In this document: one piece after another, positions 38,501 to 46,660 of the stretch
How the letters are laid out: every line of letters begins with the position of its first letter
Position numbering within the stretch: position 1 is the stretch's first letter
Assembly: GCA_036877525.1 (NCBI GenBank)
Contig: JAZGTH010000040.1
Span: 682,001 to 746,000 of the forward strand
DNA from: Chromobotia macracanthus
Lineage: Eukaryota > Chordata > Actinopteri > Cypriniformes > Botiidae
Length of the DNA: 64,000 nt
Reading direction: 5' to 3'
The notes under the pieces: generated by a model
Database searches by the model: none
The model's input: the letters and a program-made list of their open reading frames with translations, nothing else
Told to the model about the DNA's origin: nothing
Position numbers and translations under genes: made by a program

Positions 38501-41500
38501 TCTTAAGCCTAAGATTGTTGTTTGTCTCACACTCCAGTCTGTTTTCCGATAAACAACCTTTTGAGCACTATGATGCCTTAAATAGTCTCATGAACGACAG
38601 ATCTGATTCAGCAGAAAAGTAACTATATTACAATTAAACCTGCATTGTGTAGTAGATCACGAGGGGTGGCTTTGATTGGTCTAATTATTCAGTATGATTC
38701 AGTCAATGTTTCATGTCATTGAAATGGGAAGTGCTAAAATTTTAGTGTGGCAATGAAACCTCTTTCTCTGTACTGTCTGAGTGGGTGTAAAATGTTATGC
38801 ATTAATGAGTAACTAATGTATTATTGGTTGGAATTTTGTGTGAATTTAATCAATAACACCAACATAATTGGAGACAATGGGCTGTAAAATTTCAGTCATT
38901 GTTTTTGTGTGTTTTTAAATGCAGGAATACTTGCCACAAACAGGGCATTGCTTAGAAAGCTGTTTGGGGCAGTTGCTAGTAAGCTTATTGGCCCAAATCA
39001 AAAGGAGCCTCTAGATATCTCACAGGTCTTTATTCTTCTTTGAAACCTAATAATGTTCCATTAGATGCGAGAACAAGCCTATCAGACAGTAAGGCATTAC
39101 AGAGGGCACAGACGGCTGGTCACCTGACTGCTGTGTCACTCTCCGCAGGTGGTGGGTGGGGCTTTGCTCTGGTTCATCTGTCACCAAACGCTATGGCAAC
39201 GGCCCAGCAGGCTTGTTTTGTTTTAGTCTCTGGGAACACAGAAAGCACCTGCACCAATTTAACACCTTAATATTCTTTTGCTTTGTTTGTTGGCCTGGCA
39301 TCTATTAGACATCTCAATGGGATATTTAGATTAATGCGTTTTCTGATTGGTAGAGGCAGACATTTATTTTGATTGATTAGATGCTTTTTGCACTTTCAGT
39401 ATCAAACAACAAAGTCAAGGTGGCTTTTAGAAACACTGTGAGCTCCTGATGTTCTGCAATGTTAGTGGAGTTTGCTAAAGCAATATTGCTATTGCTCATT
39501 CTTTAGGTTAGAAATCTGAACAAAGAACAAACCCAGACTTGGCGAGTGAGAAAGCAGGTGAATATAAACCCCTTAGACTTGCATTGAAAAAGTCTCCAGT
39601 CATGTATTGGGAACAGAATATCATAAATTGTAAATAAAAATAAATAAAATTGGAGGTGGGCTCTTTAGACTCCAGTTATCAAGCTACCACTCTGACAACT
39701 GCATAGCAACATGTCAAAATCCCCTTAGAACATATTTGTAATTAAACCTGGCAATAGACCACAGCACCCTCGCATTGTGACGGCAAGCATGACAAGCATT
39801 TTCTTCTAAAAATGTAAAAATCTTGTTACTGCAGTAATTGTGCTGGTGAGTTTCTGGGACCACAATGCATTATGCTGATGTCAGTGTGTGTAAGTGTGTG
39901 TACTGCTAGGAAAGAACACATCTACTGTAGCAGTCACATGTTCTTACACAGAACTCAGCTTTAGAAACTGATGTAAGCTATTCTGACTCACTGCTAAACC
40001 TCAAGGGGTTTGTATGTGTGTGTGTGTATGTGTGTATGTGAAGGTGTTCACCATCAGTTCTATATATGTATGAATATGTTTGTGTGACACTGTGCCTGTG
40101 CCTCATTGAACAATCACTCTGTTTTTTCTGATGAGGCTGATGGAAGTGTAGTGTACATACACACACACACACACTTATTCACTGTTTCTCCCCCATAGAG
40201 CTGTTGTTTATTGATTTAGGTGGAGAGTGTTGCTTCCTTTGTGCATATTAGAACTCATTATTCCTGAATTACTTCCTCAAGTATTGTATCCATGAGCTTC
40301 CCAAAACAAACGATAGTGTTTAAAGAAAAAAACTTAGCTTGTAGATTTTATCTGGAGTCATTCAGTTTCTTCACATGCAGTACATAAACACATATCCACA
40401 CAGTCAGTAGTACTTTCCAAAGACTGGGAAAATAATAGGCCTGCTCTGCTCAGTTTTGTCAATGTTTTCTTTAATGAGATCAGTGAGTGGAGGTGCTTTA
40501 GAGGTAGTACTGTATGTCCACCTCAGTCAAGATATAAATTGTTTTGTTGGTAACACTTTACAGTAAGGTTGTATTTGTTAACTTTAGTTAATGCATTAGC
40601 TAACATGAACAATGAACAATACTACAGCATTTATATCTTAGTTCATGTTAGTATTCATCTCAGTATTTACTAATACATTTTTTAACTCAAACATTGTAAC
40701 TGTTAACATTAGTTAACATGAACAATTGTATTGGCATTAACTAACATTAACAAAAAATAATAAATGCTGAAAAACTATATTGCTCAGTGGTAGTTTATGT
40801 TAATGATAATGCATAAACTAATGTTAACAAATATCACCTTATTGTAAGGGGGTTACCAAACGTTACCAAAATTTGGGACATGTCTAAATGTAGTTTAAAT
40901 TGTTTTAAGTGATTGAAGTGAATTATTTAAAACCTAATTATTATTAATTATTAAAAAGTTTTCTTCAGATTGAACTGTCCATTGCACATTTGAGGCGTTA
41001 CTGAAAATTGTGATGTCTCTTTAAGACAAGCTGTACCATGACATCACAAAAATGCTGTTCTGCTCTTGTTGTGTCTGAATGTGTGCTGAAGGTGAAACAT
41101 GAAGCCTTTAAGACTGACTCCTGTGTGTCTATCTGCCTCTAACAATATTGTGTATTACGGTACAGGTGAATACCCCTGAAGCCTGAAGAGAAAAATTGTG
41201 TTCTCAATCTGTGTTTCCTCTCGGCTCTCTTGCAGAGATCAGTGATCGAGAGCAGCGTTTGCACACTATGAAGGACGTGCTCCGCAGGTTCCCTCGAGAA
41301 AACTATGAAGTCTTCAAATATGTCATCTCTCACCTGAACAGGTAAGAATTGGAACCATTCCTCAGGCAATGCGTGATCAAACTTGCTCATCCGATCCTTG
41401 TTCCATTCCCACCATTTCTTTCTTTTTCTTAGGGTGAGTCAGAACAGCCATTTGAACCTGATGACCAGCGAGAATTTGTCTATCTGTTTCTGGCCCACAC

Positions 41501-41859
41501 TGATGCGGCCTGATTTCACTACCATGGATGCGCTGACAGCCACCCGCACCTACCAGACAATCATCGAGACCTTCATACACCAGTGTGCTTTTTTCTTCTA
41601 CAATCAACCCCTGGCCGACACGCCTAGCGGCTTGCCCGGACAGCCGGCCTCCCCTATCGCCACCTATTCTTCCACGGCCTCTGCACCAGGCTCCGCCTAC
41701 TCTGCCTGTTATGCCTCACCGCAGCCCATAATTCCGCCCTTCAGTCCTATCCAGCAGTCCCCGCCTCATTCTCCACCCCCTACCCCGCAATCCCCAATCC
41801 AGAGCCTGCTGCCTACACTACACCCTCACCACACCCCCACGGAACAACACATGCTGTGA
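22866..41859 (+). CDS. arhgap35: p190A Rho GTPase-activating protein (full split CDS, 6 coding exons)
   Basis: Joined exons 22866-26600, 30275-30419, 35332-35409, 37942-38073, 41236-41341 and 41433-41859 make 4623 nt, or 1540 codons plus TGA. All introns are GT-AG and the frame is kept across every junction. From family knowledge, the product turns off RhoA-type GTPases by stimulating GTP hydrolysis, acts at the cell cortex and adhesions, and binds p120RasGAP when tyrosine-phosphorylated. Seen in the sequence: an N-terminal P-loop GTPase (GQCGVGKS, residues 29-36), four FF domains (about 265-550), two pseudo-GTPase folds (about 590-960), docking tyrosines Y1107 (SDYAEP) and Y1126 (IYSVPHD), and a RhoGAP domain (about 1267-1450) with arginine finger R1302 (GIYRVSGN). 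It is slightly longer than human ARHGAP35 (about 1500 residues). The start MMMAKKQD and the tail SPPPTPQSP fit ARHGAP35 better than ARHGAP5. The teleost a/b copy is unresolved. Confidence 0.96.
27404..27502 (+). repeat. inverted repeat unit, copy A
   Basis: This segment (ttaacatttgtttggcagaa ... ttcttctcttgcactt) has an inverted copy at 30048-30148 with roughly 93-95% identity by eye: a few substitutions and two short length differences. Both lie in arhgap35 intron 1. I do not recognise the family. Confidence 0.75.
28669..28775 (-). repeat. tRNA-derived fish SINE (head and part of body)
   Basis: The B box GGTTTGATTCC is the complement of 28715-28725, and an A-box-like TGTAGCTTAACAGGTAAAGC is the complement of about 28752-28771. 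The body (gactttcattcaaggtgtac) is truncated. It lies within arhgap35 intron 1. The tRNA-like layout is visible; it is not a functional tRNA gene because the acceptor stem and anticodon arm do not pair properly. Confidence 0.7.
29995..30185. repeat. fish interspersed repeat interrupted by an inserted unit
   Basis: The left part (caggtttatttatatagggc, then ttttcacaac) and the right part (aaaagctgctttacagaaac) are the two halves of a common fish repeat with the form 'tttatatagcgcttttcac...aaagcagctttacag'. Between them lies the unit at 30048-30148, which has an inverted partner at 27404-27502. This suggests that one repeat was inserted into another. Confidence 0.5.
30048..30148 (-). repeat. inverted repeat unit, copy B
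   Basis: Reverse-complement partner of 27404-27502. It lies about 130 bp upstream of coding exon 2 and inside another fish repeat. The copies could pair in the pre-mRNA across a loop of about 2.5 kb. Confidence 0.75.
30275..30419 (+). CDS. arhgap35: arhgap35 coding exon 2 (start of RhoGAP domain)
   Basis: This 145-nt exon follows a pyrimidine-rich acceptor (tttattttacag) and ends at the donor ACAG|gtaaac, phase 1. It encodes residues 1246-1293 plus the first base of codon 1294. The peptide begins KARPKARQ, continuing the basic patch, and then enters the GAP fold with YFGVPLANVVTPERPIPLFI and CIRYIEATG. It matches the entry of p190 RhoGAP domains closely. Basic residues here are the part of mammalian p190A known to bind acidic lipids; that role is by homology. 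Confidence 0.95.
31440..31515 (-). repeat. SINE body fragment
   Basis: The text ttacatttagtcatgtacta, then tagcagacgcttttatttaa and agcaactcttaaatgaggga, is the conserved SINE body. No tRNA-like head is recognisable beside it. It lies in arhgap35 intron 2. Confidence 0.55.
32356..32369 (+). promoter_or_regulatory. CTCF-like motif (14/14)
   Basis: CCACCAGGGGGCAG fits every position of the CTCF core consensus CCASYAGRKGGCRS. By simple base odds a perfect match is expected roughly 0.03 times in both strands of a window this size. It lies in arhgap35 intron 2. Confidence 0.45.
32480..32547 (+). repeat. (TG)34 microsatellite
   Basis: An uninterrupted TG dinucleotide run of 68 bases in arhgap35 intron 2. 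Perfect repeats this long are normally polymorphic. Confidence 0.98.
34111..34247 (+). repeat. tRNA-derived fish SINE
   Basis: On the plus strand, the B box GGTTCGATTTCC lies at 34158-34169. It is followed by gcatacagggaaaatatata and accttgaaattgcattgaat, then aaaagtgtccgacaaatgca and taaaatgta. The last part is the usual SINE body 'ataaaagcgtctgccaaatgcataaatgta'. It lies within arhgap35 intron 2 in the sense orientation. Confidence 0.7.
35332..35409 (+). CDS. arhgap35: arhgap35 coding exon 3 (arginine finger)
   Basis: This 78-nt exon has acceptor ctctcactcag and donor CAGG|gtaagt, and begins and ends in phase 1. It encodes G1294 to the first base of D1320, including LSTEGIYRVSGN. R1302 is the arginine finger that completes the Rho active site, so the fish protein should be catalytically competent. 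The exon length is a multiple of three, so skipping it would remove the catalytic arginine without shifting the frame. Confidence 0.95.
35410..37941 (+). other. arhgap35: arhgap35 intron 3
   Basis: A 2532-nt phase-1 intron. It includes the GC-rich 12-bp minisatellite at 36989-37060. A compact block at about 37080-37330 is richer in GC and homeodomain-like TAATTA/CAATTA cores than its surroundings and may be regulatory. The rest shows no recognisable feature. Confidence 0.85.
36989..37060 (+). repeat. 12-bp minisatellite, 6 units
   Basis: Six head-to-tail copies of GTGCATGCGYGG run from 36989 to 37060. The first has T and the others C at the variable base. Alternating purine-pyrimidine and CpG content make it a candidate for Z-DNA and for copy-number variation. 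It lies in arhgap35 intron 3, so it is not translated. Confidence 0.95.
37942..38073 (+). CDS. arhgap35: arhgap35 coding exon 4 (RhoGAP core)
   Basis: This 132-nt exon has acceptor tttatgatag and donor TTCA|gtaagt, phase 1 at both ends. It encodes DPNIDLVEKDMSVNTVAGAM, then KSFFSELPDPLVPY, the highly conserved RhoGAP core whose lysine supports GTPase contact. The final residues (QTELVEAF) continue into KISDREQ of the next exon. The donor is strong, yet the frame stays open into the intron to a stop at 38319-38321. Confidence 0.95.
38074..41235 (+). other. arhgap35: arhgap35 intron 4
   Basis: A 3162-nt phase-1 intron. A non-autonomous DNA transposon with ~45-bp terminal inverted repeats lies at 40547-40859, and a short GT tract near 40016-40040. 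The reading frame of exon 4 stays open for 82 codons into the intron. Confidence 0.85.
40547..40859. mobile_element. MITE with ~45-bp inverted ends (313 bp)
   Basis: The left end begins ttggtaacactttacagtaa; the reverse complement of the right end begins ttggtaaccccctTACAATA. Similarity continues inward through TTTGTTAAC.TTAGTT.ATGC. The interior repeats AACATGAAC and GTTAAC words. It matches a very common fish non-autonomous element (known to me as the TAACACTTTACAATAAGG type). It lies within arhgap35 intron 4. Confidence 0.75.
41236..41341 (+). CDS. arhgap35: arhgap35 coding exon 5 (RhoGAP domain)
   Basis: This 106-nt exon begins after ctctcttgcag and ends at ACAG|gtaaga, phase 2. It encodes KISDREQRLHTMKDVLRRF and then ENYEVFKYVISHLNR, helices of the RhoGAP fold that match p190A. 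A second AG two bases after the acceptor (41236-41237) would break the frame if used, so the upstream AG is the one used. It is followed by a very short intron of 91 nt. Confidence 0.94.
41342..41432 (+). other. arhgap35: arhgap35 intron 5 (91 nt)
   Basis: A very short phase-2 intron with donor gtaaga and a pyrimidine-rich acceptor (tttctttctttttcttag). It is fixed by the protein continuity HLNR-VSQNSHLN. It is close to the minimal vertebrate intron size and contrasts with the 2.5-4.9 kb of the other introns. Confidence 0.92.
41433..41859 (+). CDS. arhgap35: arhgap35 last coding exon (end of RhoGAP domain and proline-rich tail)
   Basis: It begins after tctttttcttag and encodes VSQNSHLNLMTSENLSICFW, then PTLMRPDF and ALTATRTYQTIIETFI, the end of the RhoGAP domain. 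A tail rich in proline and serine follows (QSPPHSPPPTPQSPIQ) and ends EQHML with TGA at 41857-41859. In mammals the equivalent SPPPTPQSP block is a proline-directed kinase target that modulates the GAP; the sites are kept here. The tail between the domain and this block (PASPIATYSSTASAPGS and on) is longer than I recall for mammals and accounts for part of the extra length. Confidence 0.95.
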
Positions 41860-44790
41860 AGCTGATCGACAAGGAGGGAAACGTTTGGGAGAATTTATTG
41901 GGAGCATTAAAAGAGATTAATTGAATGGACAAGATTTCAGGGATTTTAGAGATTGCACGGCTGTGCCTGACTGGTTAGATGCAAAAGCAGCAAAAGAGAG
42001 AGAATCGAATAGAGGGTGTCAAGAAGAAAGAGAGGTCAAGACTACGAGCCATTTTAACCACACTTCAGCTCTTTCTTGATTATTCTGCTCCATGAATTGC
42101 AGAACCTTCTTGATCCTGATCCTCACACACAGAGAACTTCTACACATGAAGTGTGGTACCCCCCACAAACCCATTCTTGGCTTTCCCATTCTGAGTCCAC
42201 AACCTAGATGGTCCACTTATGCTGGTTCTGTCAGCCAGGAGTTGGCCAATGGCACCAATGGGTGGGGTGAATGGACCAATGGGCTAAACTCTGAACTGAA
42301 CCTCCTCATAACTTGTTGACCGCTGTACATGACCTCCGGGTAAAAAGGTTGACCTGTATATTCACCAGATTTTTGTTGTAGCTTTTGACCACTGTTATTA
42401 TCGAATTACAAAAAATGCATTCTGCTTATTTTCTGATGCAGAAACACAACCGCATTCCATCCCCTTATTTATCCTGTTTTGCTTGTTACAACTGCTTAAA
42501 GACAGATGAAAATCAAAAGACAAAAAAGACACGAAACCCAAACTTGACAAACTGGATCTGGTTTTGCTGGGAGTATGTGTGTAATATGCTTTTGCACAGT
42601 ATCATGGGATTTGAAGTCTTTTCCTAATTGTCTATACTCACCTCTATTCTCATAATGAGCCTCCAGAATGTGCTGGAAGACTAATGCTTCTTTTATCACT
42701 GAATGTCCTCACTACCACACAACTCTTAATTTCCTGCTACATAAAGATCTCCTACTTTCTTTGGCTCAGAACTGACACTATTCTGTCTATTCATTATCAT
42801 TGTATTATACCTTGGTAGAGAGATTTCATCACGTGATGATAGGAAGCCCCTTGTAGATCACGTGAACTACTTTTTGAAGATCAGTACAAAAGAGTAAATG
42901 TTCATTTTTAAGAAACCCTAAATGGTCAGTGTTGGGATGGGTTAAGTTGTGGTCCACGTGTTTGGGTAAAATTGAGGAGAGGTATGCACTACATGGAGTT
43001 ACCTCCTGGTCTTGAAGGGAAAGGAAGTATGAACTAAAACAGATTCTGTTTATATATACCTGTACCTATTCAGATGGCGTTAAATTGGTGAGACATTGAA
43101 GTGTTTGCCTAGATGAAGTGATGAATGGCTTAGCTGGAAGCTGAAAGGAAATTGTGGTATTTGAGAAAGATCTTAATTCAGAAGTCTTTAATGTGCTGAA
43201 ACAAGAGTGCAGCATGTGGTATGAATGTTATTATCAGAGAGTGTTTGCTGACAGGTGATGTAGTCTGATGAGACTAGTGTTTGTAACCTTTAATGTGACT
43301 ACATCAGCTACATCTCTGTATTTTGAAGACCTCAAAAGTAGAAACAAAGCATTTTGTTTTCGAAATGTCTAATTGTGTGACAGTTAGAGGGTTTAGAGGA
43401 AAGAAACACAGGAAAGCAAATGAGGTAGCTTATGTGTATGCACTCAAACTTGCCTAGCATGGACTTGGCCTTTTTGGGTTGCAAGAGCACAACTCTACCA
43501 CCTGGTGGACGGTGAAGGTATAGCACAGTGCAACTAATACTTAAAATCAATTCACAGTGTAACAAAAGTAAGAATAAACAACTCTAGATTGCTATTCAGC
43601 TTTGAAAGGGCAGTTTGTGCCAATATCCCACAGCACTTATTTACCCAAGCAAGAGAATATAACATTTTCTATGAATTCATTACCTTTGTGTTCATTTCAG
43701 CTCGGATGAGTCTGTTACAGAGATAGCATTTGCTGAGAGGCAGGATTTCTGAGCGGAGCAGACATTCCAACTGTAAAACAATCATGCTAGATCATGTTTA
43801 TGAAAATGACAGAAAGATGAATGTATTCAACTGAACTGATTGAGTACACTTCATTTGTGTGCATATCTCTCACTAATATAATAAGTTTTGATTGAAATTA
43901 TCACAAATAAGTGAATCACAACTGCCCTGACCCGCCTGAACATGTCAATCACTATCAACTCTGGCTTCTGCCGTCTGACGAACCTCAATTCTTCACCAAT
44001 AATCCAACACAATCATATCCATCTTTTTTTATACATTGTCTATTGTTGTTATTTCGTCAGAGCAGGTAAAAAGGTATATTTTGGGAACTCTGGAGCTGTG
44101 TGGCCCATACACCCCTGGTACTTGTATGAATGCTGCATTCTATGTGTATTTTCAAATGAATTGTTTCAGCACTGACTGTCCTTCACAGCCAAAGACTGTG
44201 GGAAATTTAAATAAAAAGGGTGTGGGAAGAAACTGACTGGCAACAAATGAAAACATTAAAAATAATGTGACATTGGTTCGGCAATCTCATTAGGCTGCAT
44301 CACTTTTATTATTTTGTTTTGTTCCATTTTCGTTTTTGCAACAATGGTGATAGATCTTTAAGTTAAAGGAGAAATGAGCAAAACTATATTCAGAATGGTT
44401 GTTTATTTGTATGTTAGGGGGTTTAACACTTTGCCCTATAGTCATTGGTTATAGATTAAAAGGTTTTCTTTTTATGTTTTATTTTAATAATTGTAAAATG
44501 GCAACATTTTTAAACAGTTCTTTTGTGAATGGTGTAAAGGCCACAAAGGATGTTAATGCATGATTCAAGACCAGGTCTGGAGAGCGGTCTACCACTCTCA
44601 GTATTAAAGGAAGAATGAACAAGAAAAATAGAATGGAAAAATAAATAAATAAATGAAGTTACATCAACAAAAAAATCATGTCATTATTTGTCAAGACTTT
44701 GCTAATTAATCTCAATGGGAATGGTGTATAAACAGTTCAAGGCCTTCTGTGACCTGTATTATAGTTAATAAATCAATCTTGTAAGATCTG
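41860..44790 (+). other. arhgap35: arhgap35 3' UTR (approximate extent)
   Basis: After the stop codon there is about 2.9 kb with no further exon-like coding sequence. AATAAA-type signals occur near 43572, 44208, 44640-44656 and 44767. The last is followed by a GU-rich stretch and is taken as the most distal end. Long 3' UTRs are usual for this gene in vertebrates. The true end, and use of the earlier signals, cannot be decided without transcript data. Confidence 0.55.
43495..43508 (-). promoter_or_regulatory. CTCF-like motif (13/14), minus strand
   Basis: CTACCACCTGGTGG is a 13/14 match to the reverse CTCF consensus and lies in the 3' UTR. About one such match is expected by chance in this window, so the support is weak. 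Confidence 0.25.
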
Positions 44791-44806
44791 TGTGTTTGTC
44801 TTTTTG
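44767..44806 (+). terminator. candidate distal polyadenylation signal
   Basis: AATAAA at 44767-44772 is followed, 18-34 nt later, by a GU-rich element (tgtgtgtttgtctttttg), the standard layout of a vertebrate poly(A) site. A cluster of overlapping AATAAA hexamers at about 44638-44654 is an alternative about 120 nt upstream. A proximal hexamer at about 44208 could give a shorter 3' UTR. Confidence 0.5.
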
Positions 44807-46259
44807 TTTTACAGTTGCATGGTGTGCAGAAACATACATCTGAATTGTGATTTATCTTCACAAAACACCTATAGTGGGTTCCTATAATGTATTGATCCAT
44901 AGATTCATTTTCAGTATGGGGCTCAAGGTTTGTACGCCGTTCTTACAAACCAACATCATGTACACTAGCCATAATTATACAGAACAATACTGGTTTATAT
45001 GAAGGAGTTTCCTTAGTGTTATGACTAAAAGGATGATCTTATTATTGAATTATGAGGATGATTTTATTAATTGAAATAATGAAAACTATGAAAACAATTC
45101 AAATTAGTGAAACGTAACTAAACTAAAACGAAGGCTTCAATAATTAAAACATTTTAACATCTGAAACCTTTAGAGCTCACCATCATTTAACACAAAGCAA
45201 CAGTGTATAGTAAATATACAACTAAACTGAATTAAAAAAAACAACAACTAATAATGCTGGCTCAAAGAGACCCTTTACACAGAGCTGTTGTGCACATCTC
45301 ATCCTTCTCATTATTATGAGTCTAGATAGCTTGTGTAATGAAAAGTGTTTTTATTGAGGCTATGACTGGACAAAATTTCTTTAAACTTTATATTTCTTTT
45401 ACGATATAGGCTGCAGTATAATGCTGCAGCGAGACGTTCATTTTGATCATTTTTTTAAGTTAAATAGTCTGTTCCATGTCTTCTCTCAATTTGAGCTCAT
45501 GAAACAGCGTTTGCTGTATAATAATACTAGATGCTAAATGGTGTAAAAAGCTAATTACAAGATTAACGTGTCGTAAAAATAAATACATTTAAACAATATG
45601 TGTCGTAAAAGAGCGTCTAGCTGTTGTAAGTGTGATTCTAATATGTTCGTATATCACAGCCAAATTGCATCCATTTCACTGTCTTCAATACATCATAACT
45701 ACGATTATGCAGTTGTTATTCAATAACAACTAAATAACAATAATATTATTATTATATTATAAGTCTGTTTATCATGGTGTTAAAATATGTTTATGTAATA
45801 TGTATGATACGTAGCCTAATAATGTGATATTTAAAAACATGGTGAAGTCAAAATCTGGATGTTCCAAGATAACACGGTGACATGTTTTGAGAAATGTCTT
45901 TTCTGCGTTTTAAGGGCCTTTTGACATTTCAGATGAGGCTTGTTCGTTCAATTAATTCATTTCCGTGAGGACTGCGTCATATGAGATGTAGCCTATTGTG
46001 GAAGAATGTGTTATAATTAAAACTGTCCGCTAGGTGGCGCGCTTGCTGAACTTTCAGTGCTGGACCTTTGACATTCACTCTTTAAGGATGAATCTTTTCC
46101 GACATCACTCACACCTGTCGGCGTTGTTGAATTACTTCATTAGACAACAAAAAAAGCTGATCGTTATTCATTGTTCCCATTCATCGTGGTTTAAACAAAT
46201 GCTGTGAACAATTGCTACCATAAATCCTGTAACACTAACACTACTTTAGGCTCATCTTA
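44791..46259. other. AT-rich gap after arhgap35
   Basis: No exon, known repeat or RNA gene is recognised apart from the CTCF-like motif at 46027-46040. Composition is strongly AT-rich up to about 46000, then CpG density rises sharply into the island at 46260. Confidence 0.6.
46027..46040 (+). promoter_or_regulatory. CTCF-like motif (13/14)
   Basis: CCGCTAGGTGGCGC matches the vertebrate CTCF core CCASYAGRKGGCRS at all positions but one. It lies between the probable arhgap35 end and the CpG-dense island, a plausible boundary position. Confidence 0.4.
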
Positions 46260-46660
46260 ACGTCTCCGCGTGAGACACGTCTTCATTCGTACGTGTGTGT
46301 TCACGAATCTTCGGGCGCGATAACTGAGAAACTTAAAACTTAAAAACTTTCCCGGAAGTTTCAGAGTCTGAAGGTAATTCTGCTTGTCCGGTTCGTCTTA
46401 TGATCAGTCGCGGCACGTATCTCCGCTCATCCGTGTCTTTCCGAGCTTTGAATTCAGATGCGTCCGCATCCAACTATTCATACCGCCACAGGTGGAGCAT
46501 CTCTTATCAATGCCAATACTCCAGCATCCGAAAGCGTAAGAGCTGCTCCACCTGTGGCGGTATGAATAGTTGGATGCGGACGCATCTGAATTCAAAGCGA
46601 GGTGTAAACGCTTTCCTAATTCGGATACCGTCCGTACCGCATACCGAAGCAGCGTATTGA
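46260..46660. promoter_or_regulatory. CpG-dense island, candidate promoter
   Basis: I count about 35 CpG dinucleotides in 400 bases, many times the density of the surrounding AT-rich DNA. An ETS-like core (cccggaag) lies near 46350-46357, followed by a donor-like AAG|gtaatt at about 46371. It lies about 1.5 kb beyond the probable end of arhgap35. CpG islands of this kind usually mark promoters, so it may start a neighbouring gene or a non-coding RNA on the + strand. Part of the CpG count comes from the inverted repeat inside it (46445-46598). No TATA box is evident. Confidence 0.5.
46445..46598. repeat. near-perfect inverted repeat, 62-bp arms, 30-nt spacer
   Basis: The left arm 46445-46506 is the reverse complement of 46537-46598 with a single mismatch (46500 versus 46543). 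The arm starts gctttgaattcagatgcgtc and includes accgccacaggtggag. The spacer is 46507-46536. A transcript would form a long, almost perfectly paired hairpin. No clear target-site duplication flanks it, and no known element is recognised. Confidence 0.95.

Noticed and set aside
22866..41859. Assignment as ARHGAP5 (p190B)
   Set aside because: The N-terminus MMMAKKQD, the linker tyrosine contexts and the SPPPTPQSP tail fit ARHGAP35 better.
46400..46660. Open frames on both strands giving similar peptides in the CpG-dense island
   Set aside because: They mirror each other because of the inverted repeat at 46445-46598; no codon bias, domain or family supports coding.
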